Below are positions 8,660 through 17,806 of a DNA stretch of 64,000 nucleotides, in pieces (position 1 is the stretch's first letter; each line of letters opens with the position of its first letter). The notes below the pieces were generated by a model that was given only the letters and a program-made list of their open reading frames with translations, had not been told where the DNA came from and did not search any database. Made by a program: the position numbers and the translations under genes. Source of the stretch: Leptopterna dolabrata (taxonomy: Eukaryota; Arthropoda; Insecta; Hemiptera; Miridae); assembly GCA_954871275.1 (NCBI GenBank), contig OX940978.1, positions 41,064,078 to 41,128,077 on the forward strand. The letters are read 5' to 3'.

Positions 8660-11600
8660 CCCCCTCCTCGCCAACACGGGGGGGACCATGACCGAACCCC
8701 CCCCGCCCGCATTCACACCGCCACCACCAAGCCCCGCTACCCCTCCTACGCCGCCGCCACGGCTGCCAACCTCCCGGCCGCGCCTGCAGCGCCGCCAAAA
8801 CCCTCACCCCACCACCAACGGAACAACCCCTCCCCGCCCGCCACCAGGGCAACCAACCTTCCAACCGCCACTCACGCCGCCGCTACCGTTCCCCCACCCC
8901 GGAACGGCCCCTCCACGCCCGCCAACAGGGCAGACAACCCTCCGGCCGCCACTCACGCCGCCGCGACCGTTTCCCCACCACGGAACGGAACCTCCACGCC
9001 CACCTCCAGGGCACAACCCCCTCCGGCCACCACTCACGCCGCCACTACCGTTCCCCCTCCCCGGGACAAACCCAAACCACCTCCTACCAAAAAGATCAGC
9101 CCCCCTGCCGGCTCCACCGTCCCTCCCCTCCGGAACGGCAAGAAACCACCCCGCGTCTCCTTCGAAGCGGACCAGCCGACGCCGGCGCAAATACCCACCT
9201 CCGCAATCCTGCAAAACGCCCTGCCTACCCACCAGCGACTTTTCTTGCGCTGCAAGAAAACGAATGTACCTTTCTTGGTGGACACGGGGGCGGCGCTGTC
9301 TATATTCCCCAATAACATCCTCCGTCGTCAGGCGCGCTGTTACCGGCAGCTTCTCTACGCCGCCAACGGTACCACCATCCCCTCGTACGGGACGTACCGC
9401 TCCTCAGTTCACATGAGCGGACTCGCGTACGAGTGGGACTTTACCGTGGCGGACGTGGAGAAGGCGATCCTGGGGGCCGATTTCCTTGCATATTTCGGTC
9501 TCCAGGTCGATGTCCGGAATGCGCGCCTGATAGACCCCGCTACAAAACAACCCATTCCCGGGTTTATACATGCCATCAACCACCCCCCCACACAATTTGA
9601 ACGCCTCCTCCTCGACTACCGCCCCCAGCGCCGCCCCTCTGCCCACATCTCCACCGTCCAACATCATATTGAGACTTCCGGCCCCCCCATCACAGCTAAG
9701 GCCCGCCGTCTCCACCCCCTTCAACTCTCAAAAACTCGTCAACATTTTAACAAGCTCATAGCCGACGGTATCGTCCGCCCCTCAAAATCCCCTTGGGCTT
9801 CTCCACTCCACATCGTGCAGAAGCCCAATGGGGATATCCGCCCCTGCGGGGACTACCGGCGCCTAAACACGAAAACCACTCCGGACCTGTACAACGTTCC
9901 CCACCTACGGGATTTTTCATCACATCTGCACGGTACTACTATTTTCTCCACCCTCGACATTTCACGAGCATTCCACCACATTAACATCCACCCACCCGAC
10001 GTCCAAAAGACCGCCATCATTACCCCATTCGGACTATTCGAATACGTGAAAATGGGCTTCGGGTTGAGAAACGCTGCACAGACGTGGCAGCGCTATATGG
10101 ACAGCATCCTGCGCGGCCTACCGTTCGTCTTCTGCTTCCTAGACGACGTTCTGGTGGCCTCCAGGACGCCGGAAGAACACCTCAGCCATCTCCGACAGAT
10201 CCTCGACATCTTCTCCACCGAGGGCCTCCTCATAAACACGGACAAATGCGTTCTCGGCCAACCCTCCGTCCGCTGCCTCGGCCACCAAGTTTCGTCCGAG
10301 GGCATCAAACCCCTCTCGGACAAGGTCCACGCAATTAGTGACTTCCCGCAGCCCCGCACGGTGACGGAACTCCGCCGCTTCCTGGGTATGTTAAACTTTT
10401 ACCGCAGACACATAAAACACGCAGCACAACATCAACAACCACTCATACACGCCATCCCCCAACCCTCCAAAAAAAATGACAACCGCCCCATCACCTGGAC
10501 CCCCCAACTCATCTCCGCCTTCAAAATTTGCAAACAGGACCTAGTAGACGCCGCTCTATTGGCCCATCCCGATCCCCACGCCCCCCTATCCATCACCACC
10601 GATGCGTCCGATTGGGCCATCGGGGCAGTGCTCCATCAACACACCGGCGCCACCCCCCAACCCCTAGGTTTCTTCTCTAAAACACTATCCCCCACCCAGA
10701 AAAATTACTCCACGTTCGACAGAGAACTCCTCGCCATCCACGAAGCCATCAAGCACTTTTGTGACTTCGTGGAGGGCAGGCAGTTCTCTGTCGTCACCGA
10801 TCACAAGCCCCTCACCCACGCCCTCCTTCAGAACCGCAAATCCGCCTCCCCGCGTCGCCTCCGGCAACTCGAGTTTATCGGACAGTTCACGTCCGATATC
10901 CGATACTTGCCGGGGGCTGACAACTGCGTGGCGGACGCGCTCTCCCGACCAACCCCTATCCCCGCGCCGGTGGCGGAGTTGCTGCCATTTCCCTCCCCAC
11001 ACTCCCTCAAAACCAAACAAGATCCAACCTCTGACCCCGCCCTTTCCAACCTTATTTCCGCATCCAAATTGGAACAACTGCCTCCCCTCGACCTCTGGTG
11101 CGACGTGACGGCCGATTCACCGCGCCCGTACGTCCCACCAGAGTTGAGGCGGCAGTTGTTCCTCCATTACCATTCTCTTCACCATCCTGGCATTCGGGCG
11201 AGCCGGGACCTCATCAAGACGCGGTACTTCTGGCCCCACATGAATACAGATATTCGTAACTGGGTTCTGGGGTGCCAGAAGTGCCAGCGGTTTAAGGTCT
11301 CGGCCCACCCCCATGTCCCCCCTCAAACCATTCCCGACTCCCTCCCGTGGGAACACGTACATCTGGACTTAGTGGGCCCCCTTCCCCCATCCGAGGGGAA
11401 GAAATACTGCCTCACTATGATCGACCGTGCCACCAACTGGGTAGAGTGTATCCCGCTCGCCCACATCACCGCGGACGCCGTCGCGACGGCTTTCCTCGCT
11501 CAATGGGTCAGCCGTTACGGTTGTCCGCGCACAATCACGGTCGATCAAGGGAGGCAGTTCACATCCGCCCACTTTTCCGATTTACTACGTTCCCTCGGCA

Positions 11601-12655
11601 TCCAAAAAATCCACACTACCCCGTACCATCCCCAATCCAACGGGAAAATAGAGCGGTGGCACTCGGTCCTAAAACAGGCCATTTCTACATCAACCAATTC
11701 CCCTTCCTGGACAAAGTCCCTTCCCTACATTTTGCTCAGCCTTCGAACATCCGCCCGTCCATCAGACCAAACTAGCCCCGCGCAAAATGCATTTAAAGAC
11801 CCACTACGTTTACCGGCCGACATTTTCACCCCAAGCCACACACCGTCAATTAACAGGGAACCGCTACACTCAACAACACCGACAAACGACACCACTTATC
11901 CCAAACGATTTTTCACCACCACACACATGTACCTGAAAGAGCCCGGCATCCATAAAACTTTCCAACCACTTTATGCCGGGCCCTTTCAAGTCATTCGCAC
12001 AACACACACCACCGCAACCCTGTTAATTGACGGCAAACCACATACAGTCCCGTTAGCCAGGTGTAAACCCGCACCTGTGCTAACCCAACCCCCTAACACT
12101 ATCAGTCTCCCACCGTCCGTTCGCGATGTCGCACCTCTTCCCAATGCACCAGTCACCTCCGTCGCCGTTTCCGGATTTCGATTCGGATCCGGAAATGGCG
12201 GCGATTCTCCGGGACGTTTTCGTCCCGGACCCGCTCTCCCCCCTACCCCCTTCGCCCGGGCCGACTACACCGCTTTCGTTCGTCCCGCAAAGGATCTCCG
12301 GACTACCTCCCCGGCCCCGGCGATGGAAGTACCCCCAGTGGAAAATTCTGCGCGAATTTCGCACAGCCCAAGCCACGGGGGTACACCCTCCCTACTCCCC
12401 CACAGACCCTTTGATGACCTCCATCCTTCGCGAGTTCCGCCTCGCGGAACTCATGCCCCCCCCACCCCCCGTTCAAATCATCATTCCCCCCATAAATTTC
12501 AACCCCCCACCCCCCGTTCAAATCACCGACCCCCCCGAAAATTCCGACCCCCCAATTTTAACGCCCCCCCCCATTCTCGATTTTCGACCCCCCCATCTCT
12601 CCTTCTCCCCTTCAAACAACACCTCCCCCCCCTCCATCGCCGGGGATATCCATAA
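8630..12655 (+). CDS. pol: Pol polyprotein: protease, RT, RNase H, integrase
   Basis: Made as a Gag-Pol fusion by the -1 frameshift; the frame has no ATG at its start. Residue numbers count from 8552. Residues 1-215 are a Pro/Thr/Ala-rich linker with 27-residue repeats. Protease: VDTGA with the catalytic Asp at 244. Reverse transcriptase about 395-600: VQKPNGDIRPCGDYRRLN, STLDISRAFHHI, and FLDDVLV with the Asp pair at 531-532. RNase H about 680-800: TTDAS, FDRELLAI and VTDHKPL. Integrase: H-x4-H and C-x2-C zinc finger about 869-911, then catalytic D939 (HLDLVGPL), TVDQGRQF and PQSNGKIERWH, followed by a GPF/Y-type block (YAGPFQVI). All catalytic residues are present with no internal stop, so it looks functional. 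The last 175 residues are low-complexity and overlap another frame, so they may be fortuitous. Confidence 0.95.
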   Translation, partial: RGRPPVNPAGPPPRQHGGDHDRTPPARIHTATTKPRYPSYAAATAANLPAAPAAPPKPSPHHQRNNPSPPATRATNLPTATHAAATVPPPRNGPSTPANRADNPPAATHAAATVSPPRNGTSTPTSRAQPPPATTHAATTVPPPRDKPKPPPTKKISPPAGSTVPPLRNGKKPPRVSFEADQPTPAQIPTSAILQNALPTHQRLFLRCKKTNVPFLVDTGAALSIFPNNILRRQARCYRQLLYAANGTTIPSYGTYRSSVHMSGLAYEWDFTVADVEKAILGADFLAYFGLQVDVRNARLIDPATKQPIPGFIHAINHPPTQFERLLLDYRPQRRPSAHISTVQHHIETSGPPITAKARRLHPLQLSKTRQHFNKLIADGIVRPSKSPWASPLHIVQKPNGDIRPCGDYRRLNTKTTPDLYNVPHLRDFSSHLHGTTIFSTLDISRAFHHINIHPPDVQKTAIITPFGLFEYVKMGFGLRNAAQTWQRYMDSILRGLPFVFCFLDDVLVASRTPEEHLSHLRQILDIFSTEGLLINTDKCVLGQPSVRCLGHQVSSEGIKPLSDKVHAISDFPQPRTVTELRRFLGMLNFYRRHIKHAAQHQQPLIHAIPQPSKKNDNRPITWTPQLISAFKICKQDLVDAALLAHPDPHAPLSITTDASDWAIGAVLHQHTGATPQPLGFFSKTLSPTQKNYSTFDRELLAIHEAIKHFCDFVEGRQFSVVTDHKPLTHALLQNRKSASPRRLRQLEFIGQFTSDIRYLPGADNCVADALSRPTPIPAPVAELLPFPSPHSLKTKQDPTSDPALSNLISASKLEQLPPLDLWCDVTADSPRPYVPPELRRQLFLHYHSLHHPGIRASRDLIKTRYFWPHMNTDIRNWVLGCQKCQRFKVSAHPHVPPQTIPDSLPWEHVHLDLVGPLPPSEGKKYCLTMIDRATNWVECIPLAHITADAVATAFLAQWVSRYGCPRTITVDQGRQFTSAHFSDLLRSLGIQKIHTTPYHPQSNGKIERWHSVLKQAISTSTNSPSWTKSLPYILLSLRTSARPSDQTSPAQNAFKDPLRLPADIFTPSHTPSINREPLHSTTPTNDTTYPKRFFTTTHMYLKEPGIHKTFQPLYAGPFQVIRTTHTTATLLIDGKPHTVPLARCKPAPVLTQPPNTISLPPSVRDVAPLPNAPVTSVAVSGFRFGSGNGGDSPGRFRPGPALPPTPFARADYTAFVRPAKDLRTTSPAPAMEVPPVENSARISHSPSHGGTPSLLPHRPFDDLHPSRVPPRGTHAPPTPRSNHHSPHKFQPPTPRSNHRPPRKFRPPNFNAPPHSRFSTPPSLLLPFKQHLPPLHRRGYP
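8812..9075 (+). repeat. 81-bp in-frame tandem repeat in the Gag-Pol linker
   Basis: The word ACTCACGCC recurs at 8870, 8951 and 9032, exactly 81 bp apart, encoding 27-residue units of the type THAAATVPPPRNG...NPP. About three and a half units lie between the frameshift site and the protease. Phase is kept, so length can vary without breaking pol. It probably acts as a flexible spacer. Confidence 0.85.
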
Positions 12656-13106
12656 TAGCCTCCGCCGGGGCGAAACGGCCCGGGCGGCGAAACGGACGGA
12701 GGGAGCGTCCCCACATTCCCCACGTCCCGGCGGCCAAATCCCCCGCCCCGCTCTGAGCAATCACGGCGGGGCCTTGAGATTCCGGAACAGTGCTAGTGTC
12801 TTCTTAATCCACTCGCACTGTACCGGAACTCGAAGCTCCGCCGTGCCCGCCTCGCCACGAGCTCGGAGCAACCGCCGCCCCCACACACCACACTCACACA
12901 CACACTGTCACTCACCACACCCAACACACACCCAGGAATCGGCGGTTTTCCAACACCCCGTTCCAATTTCTCCCCTACATTTGCACGGATGTTGTAAATA
13001 TCGCAAATATTATAAATCCTGTAATTCTTGTAAATATTGTAACCGCTGTAATTCTTGTAAATATTGTCAATCATCCTCATCTCGCCCTTGCCGATCACTT
13101 CCGTAA
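12126..13106 (+). CDS. Third retrotransposon ORF overlapping the pol end (326 aa, unknown)
   Basis: Starts ATG at 12126, in +1 phase to pol, and runs to TAA at 13106. No known family recognised. Three internal motifs repeat: DPEMAAILRDVF (12186), WKILREFR (12339) and DPLMTSILREFR (12405). Comparing ATT CTG CGC GAA TTT CGC with ATC CTT CGC GAG TTC CGC, all four differences are third-position synonymous changes in this frame but change amino acids in the pol frame, so selection appears to have acted on this frame. The middle is proline-rich. The C-terminal 40 residues are Cys/Lys/Tyr-rich (SCKYCNRCNSCKYC) and derive from a 27-bp repeat. No signal peptide or membrane segment, so it is not an envelope protein. 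How it would be translated (own start, frameshift or splicing) is unclear. Confidence 0.6.
   Translation: MSHLFPMHQSPPSPFPDFDSDPEMAAILRDVFVPDPLSPLPPSPGPTTPLSFVPQRISGLPPRPRRWKYPQWKILREFRTAQATGVHPPYSPTDPLMTSILREFRLAELMPPPPPVQIIIPPINFNPPPPVQITDPPENSDPPILTPPPILDFRPPHLSFSPSNNTSPPSIAGDIHNSLRRGETARAAKRTEGASPHSPRPGGQIPRPALSNHGGALRFRNSASVFLIHSHCTGTRSSAVPASPRARSNRRPHTPHSHTHCHSPHPTHTQESAVFQHPVPISPLHLHGCCKYRKYYKSCNSCKYCNRCNSCKYCQSSSSRPCRSLP
12990..13075 (+). repeat. 27-bp tandem repeat in the ORF3 tail
   Basis: Copies of CTGTAATTCTTGTAAATATT stand in tandem with a degraded upstream unit. In the ORF3 frame they encode the Cys-rich tail. Confidence 0.7.
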
Positions 13107-13641
13107 ACGCCAAATGTTTACGGATCTTGACCAAACTTTGTACATATCCATCAACTCATCACTACTCCTTCATCTTTTGCCCATACTCCATGTAAATACT
13201 CATCTTTTGTAAATACCATGTTAATCCTCTCTGTCATATATCATACTCCATGTAAATACTCATCTTTTGTAAATACCCCCTGTAACTTATCACCATGTTA
13301 TATACTTACCATGTTAATCCTCTCTCATACTACCATCTTAATCCTCTCTTATACTACTATGTTACTCCTAGACTTAAGATCCGCCTTATACTACCATGTT
13401 ATACTACTCTCTTATACTACCGTGTTACTCTTAGACTTAAGATCCGCCTTCAGCTCACACACTTGTTTGCATCGGCCCTCAGCTCCTGTCACCTTGCGCC
13501 TTCAGCACCACCTCTTGTTTGCCGTAGCCCTCAGCTCCTGTCACCTTGCGCCTTCAGCGACCACCTCTTGTTTGCCGTAGCCCTCAGCTCCTGTCATCTT
13601 GCGCCTTCAGCACCAATATTGGTTCAAACTGGGGGGACCTC
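13107..13641 (+). other. Retrotransposon 3' non-coding region with tandem repeats and polypurine tract
   Basis: Three nested repeat blocks: a 60-70 bp unit containing CCATGTAAATACTCATCTTT at 13187-13275; a diverged block with CTTAGATT/AGACTTAAGATCCGCCTT twice at 13370-13460; and about 54-bp units starting CCTCAGCTCCTGTCA at 13476-13618 (three copies). GGGGGGACCTC at 13631-13641 abuts the 3' LTR and is the likely polypurine tract for plus-strand priming, though it ends in pyrimidines. Frames here are chance. Confidence 0.7.
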
Positions 13642-14201
13642 TGTCGTGAGTCCCTCCCGGGAACACTCCTATCATATTAAGTTCTCACCAATATCCAAAC
13701 GCCAAACTAAAGCTCCGTAAATAAAGATATGAGTGGGGACAGGCGACAGAACCCAGGGTTACTCAACCTGGGGCCCCACTACCAGCTCCCTGCAAGGAGC
13801 TGGAGGGAGAGGCCCCCAAGTACTATAAAACCCCGGATCCTGGCGCTCAAGCTTCATTCGACACTTCCTCTAACCAGCTCTCTCTTCTCTCTCTTACCTT
13901 CCCTCTCAGATGATCGGTTGACTACAGCCGCCTGAGAATTTCACCTCCTCTCTCCTCCTCCTTGTCTAGATGATCGGTTGAATACAGCCGCCTAGACAAG
14001 GGACCTCTCCTTTCCTCTCCTTCACCTAGATGAACGGTTGACTACAGCCGCCTAGGTGAAATTCCCTCATCCACCTCTCTCTCCTCCAAAGTCGTAGATG
14101 TTCGGTTGACTACAGCCGCCTGCGACTTTTCCTCCTTTACCTAAATTCACTCACTCACCTTCCTTCCACACCGCCGTGATGAAGATTCTAAATTCATCAC
14201 A
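13642..14201 (+). repeat. 3' LTR (560 bp)
   Basis: Same length as the 5' LTR and, base by base, I find no difference. It carries the same TATA box, initiator, four hairpins (13904-14129) and terminal hairpin. It is followed directly by the second AACCT copy at 14202-14206. Confidence 0.97.
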
Positions 14202-14206
14202 AACCT

Positions 14207-16597
14207 CAAAATGAGCGTCTCATTTGCCGAATGAGCCCATTTGGGCTTGGTTCTCTCTCAAGCAAACGGACTTCTATCACTTCCATACGAATTGTTTTAG
14301 ACCAACCAACTAATGAAATGTAGGTGTGTCGTAACAATAAAATCCGCTTTGCTAACCTCAAAACAGATGCCTGCCGCTATCAAAGCGAAATGTTAGGACT
14401 AGTCCTCAGGGGATACTTTGAAGGTGAAAAAGCATTAGTAAATTACTTTGAAGAGTTAACTACAAACCGGGGCCTCTCAGGAAAACAAATTCCACTGAAA
14501 AAACGTAACCGTCTCACGAGTTTTATGATCTTGAGAGTAATGGCGGCTTTAAAAACACCCCTTTTCATTCCGCTCATCGATATTCCGCTGCTTTCCTCCC
14601 ATAAAGGGGAATTCATATAAAACGCATTTACAGCCTTTTTCCTGAATTGAATGAGTAGATGGGAACTGCAGGTCGTATAGGATAAAGACTTAAATATATA
14701 ATCCTGAGTTTGAATGTTCAAGAAGGAAGAATGATATGCAATGAACGTTAATATTAGAATATGCAGATCTGCTGTTCATCAATATTATATAGGTATATTT
14801 GAAAAACGCAAAAGACAAAAAATTAATCCTCACTCAGTTGCCTATCCCGTTTGTTCCTCATTTCTCGATTGACTGATAATAACTTCTTCAATTATCAACC
14901 ATCATAATTATTGCCAACGCCGAGCAGTTGGTTCAAGGAGACGTACGCGAATTTTAAAAATGCAGGTCTAAATATCTGTGTATCTAAAGGTCTGTGAAAC
15001 AGGAATATAATTGAATGAAATTTGGGTGAACAAGGCCAATCATCCGGAGAAAAATTGCTCCTATTGGTTTACTGTAAAGTCTAAGAAATCTTTGGAATCG
15101 AGCATGAAAGACAAAAAGTATAAAATCCTTTAAAATTGATGCGATTCAGGTATTTATTCAATTAAAAAAAACAAATACACAGGCTCAAAACTCGTATAGG
15201 TACAGCATGTACTGCGTACTGTAAATAAATAGGTGCTTGTCTTCTTTTTTACCTACAACCCCTATATAAGGAAGTTTGTGAAAAAGACATAAGCAACCAG
15301 GGTTTATGAAAAGGAAGAATAAGAATATTTTCCCCTTCAACTTTCTTGTCACTAGGTTCGACTGTACTTACTAATAGAACTTGGATAAAACTTGAATGCT
15401 GAATACGATAATATTCTAGATAAGTTCAGCATTCATAGTTATGTGATTAGTGGTTGAAAGTACTCGGGAATTCAGTGAGCTACCAAAAGTTCATTAATCA
15501 TATTCGTTTATTTTTGGTTTGTCTTTTTGACACAATTCAGTCAATTCACAGCTTTCCTATTCCTGGGATTTTCCAGGAACTCGACAACGAAATTACCAAA
15601 GTTGGTAGAAGTTTGCAGTTTTGACTGATACATGATGATAAATAATCGATAGGTAGGATTGTTAATTTGTGTTATCCAGAATGTAATTACTTCAAAAGGA
15701 TGGACGGTTTGGCATCAAAATTCAACAATTGACTGTAAATCCCGAATGGACCACCCATGAACGTTTTCTTGACATTATTGTGACAAGTACAGGTTTCAAG
15801 GCTCAAGGGACGTGCGTACACGTGTTGACACTCCACAAACTGTGGTGGCAGCAGAAACCTTCAGAGCCAACCCAAAAAACACATGGACGCCACATGACCC
15901 AGAACAACAAATCATCTTCTGTAACGAGCGACACAGGAACTAATGGACCCCTTTTGCCCCCAATAACAATATTATTGCTGCGGACGGTTAGCTTTTCTGC
16001 CAATTATCGAGAATTTAAGGCGTGAAACTGGAGATGTTTCTAGCTGAGAATGCCCAATCGCCTTAATTGTACGACCTTCAGACATAGCGTTACTAGCTCC
16101 CATTTATCAGGAGTAAATGATGAATTAGGTTTCTAATGTTGTTTCTGAAAAATTGGTTTATTTGAAATTCTCAGGCAGCGAGTGGGACGCAGCTGAGCAT
16201 AATTTGGTCACCTTTTCACGGATTCTGCTGTCGTGTGTAACGTATGAGCTGGGAAAATGTGTTACTGCATTTTTAGTCCAAGGAGAACAATTATAATGCA
16301 GAACAGATGTCAAAAAGTTACGGTCTAGTTCCGAAGATTCCATACTCCAGTCAAAATCGTGTAGTGGATCTACTTTTGCCGCGTACAATGTACGTACTTG
16401 GTAACAGGAATTCCTTTGTACATACCATTACATAGATTAAATAAAAAAAATCATAATATACCACATTGATAATGTTCTACAATGATTATAAAGGAATGCA
16501 ACATTTTGTTTTCTATGTGGGTAACATCGAGATAACTTTCCATGCTCTAAATTCCGGAGCAATGGCTTGAAGTTTGAACTAAAAACACATCAATAAC
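14207..16597. other. No recognisable gene
   Basis: About 2.4 kb of AT-rich sequence with short frames on both strands and no motif I can assign. No repeat of this window is obvious in it. Confidence 0.45.
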
Positions 16598-17806
16598 ATA
16601 ATAATTAGAGTTCGGATCGATATGACGTTAAAAATTTCAAAATATGACGAAAACCCATCGAAATAGGACCGAAAAATATGATCTAAAACTTTCAAATAGG
16701 ACGTCAAATATGATTGGAAAACCTTGGAATATCCAATGCAAGCCCAAAAAAACCCAGAATGTCTCGTGTAAGCCTTGAAAAAACCCTGAAAATTCTGTTG
16801 AAGCCTGTTAATTCTCAGAAGTGTGGCGTAATCAGCAAAACAGCACTCATGCTGAGTGCTTACAAAATGAAAATTGGGAAAAATTCAGTTGAAAATGTGT
16901 TTCTGAATACTTTAGGTGCTTTTAATAAAACTTACATCTTAACTTAAGAAATGATAAGAACACATTGAAGAACAAAAAATCTTTTGGCCATATATGTAAA
17001 TAAAGTTCCAACAATTATTTCATGATTGAAGAACAAAAAATCAATAAAGTTTGTTATTTTGTACAATTAACAGCTTTTCTAATTTCTAATGTGGACTAGA
17101 TAAGTTATCTAAGATGAATATGACAAAAGGATAGGTATTGAGCAGGTAGTATAGTATAGTATAGTATTAAAAAGTCAAGTCAGTGGTCTAGTTTGTCGGG
17201 TTTTTTCGATTATGGGGGAAAATTAATTCAAGACTTACCTCTTTCTGGCACAACAGGCAGTACAAGATTCTGCCGTCCGTCGTGAAATTGGCATCTTCTG
17301 CAGCACATTTTCGCATCAGCGCACTTTTGCTCAACTTCTCTTTAGGTATTTTTTGTATGAAAATATGAACTGAACTGACGACTTCAATTGTGGAAGGTCT
17401 CACACAGAATGACCAGACCATGGATGTCATTGGATTCATTGTGTTGAGAAGTTCATTGACAGCCTATAATCCGGCTAACGGAGTGGCCTAAGTGCATTGT
17501 ATAGCGAGAGAAAGGAGGAATGCAATTCCCCCGTCAGGTAACGAACTACATACATATATTTCTCTTAACAAAGTACAAAAATTGAACGATTTCTGACGAA
17601 ATTTTGGAAACAGGACGCCAAATATGACGGAACCCTCGAAATATGACGTTATTCAGGAAAACTCCAAAATATGATAAAATATGACGTATACATTTAAAAT
17701 TGGAGTGGCCGACGGTCGTGAAACTGGCCTTAATCTGTTATTTGAGACGTATGCATATCAGGAAAAAAATATGCAAATATGACCGAATCCGAACTCTAAT
17801 AATAAT
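16598..17806 (-). mobile_element. hAT-type DNA transposon, internally deleted
   Basis: Element 16606-17798 (1193 bp). Ends are inverted: TAGAGTTCGGATCG on the left, CCGAACTCTA on the right. Both sides carry the 8-bp direct repeat ATAATAAT (16598-16605, 17799-17806); 8-bp duplications and TAGAG-type ends fit the hAT superfamily. Subterminal regions contain many copies of AAATATGAC-like words, probable transposase-binding clutter. It is too short for a full hAT transposase of roughly 600 residues; only a small zinc-finger exon on the minus strand is recognisable. It is likely non-autonomous or carries a captured exon. Confidence 0.85.
17239..17439 (-). pseudogene. BED/CGGBP1-like zinc-finger exon fragment
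   Basis: Minus-strand frame with KSALMRKCAAEDANFTTDG, then RILYCLLCQKE. The pattern (F-T-T-D-G-x-I-L-x-C-x2-C) resembles the N-terminal DNA-binding finger of hAT-derived proteins such as CGGBP1. The second half of the finger (His pair) is not in this frame. Directly after the last Glu codon is GAG|GTAAGT (donor at 17238-17233), a good 5' splice site, so this may be a first exon whose next exon I could not find. The start codon is uncertain. Confidence 0.5.

Larger units (their letters stand above)
6800..14206 (+). mobile_element. Complete Ty3/gypsy-type LTR retrotransposon with target duplication
   Basis: Element 6805-14201 is flanked by AACCT on both sides (6800-6804, 14202-14206). Both LTRs are 560 bp and I find no difference between them, which implies a very recent insertion. 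Order: LTR, primer-binding site, long leader, gag, -1 frameshift into pol (protease, reverse transcriptase, RNase H, integrase), a third frame overlapping the pol end, a repeat-rich 3' untranslated stretch, polypurine tract, LTR. Integrase after RNase H is the Ty3/gypsy order. No envelope-like ORF with signal peptide or transmembrane segment is visible, so I treat it as an intracellular retrotransposon. The internal coding strand is strikingly rich in C and poor in G, in sharp contrast to the AT-rich surroundings. All frames needed for mobility look open. Confidence 0.97.

Noticed and set aside
7502..9318. Long minus-strand frames opposite gag and pol
   Set aside because: Stops are rare because the coding strand is C-rich; the antisense products are low-complexity Gly/Arg/Ala and have no motif.
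12126..13106. Envelope gene (errantivirus-like third ORF)
   Set aside because: No signal peptide, furin-type site, transmembrane segment or glycosylation pattern; the protein is proline-rich and soluble-looking.
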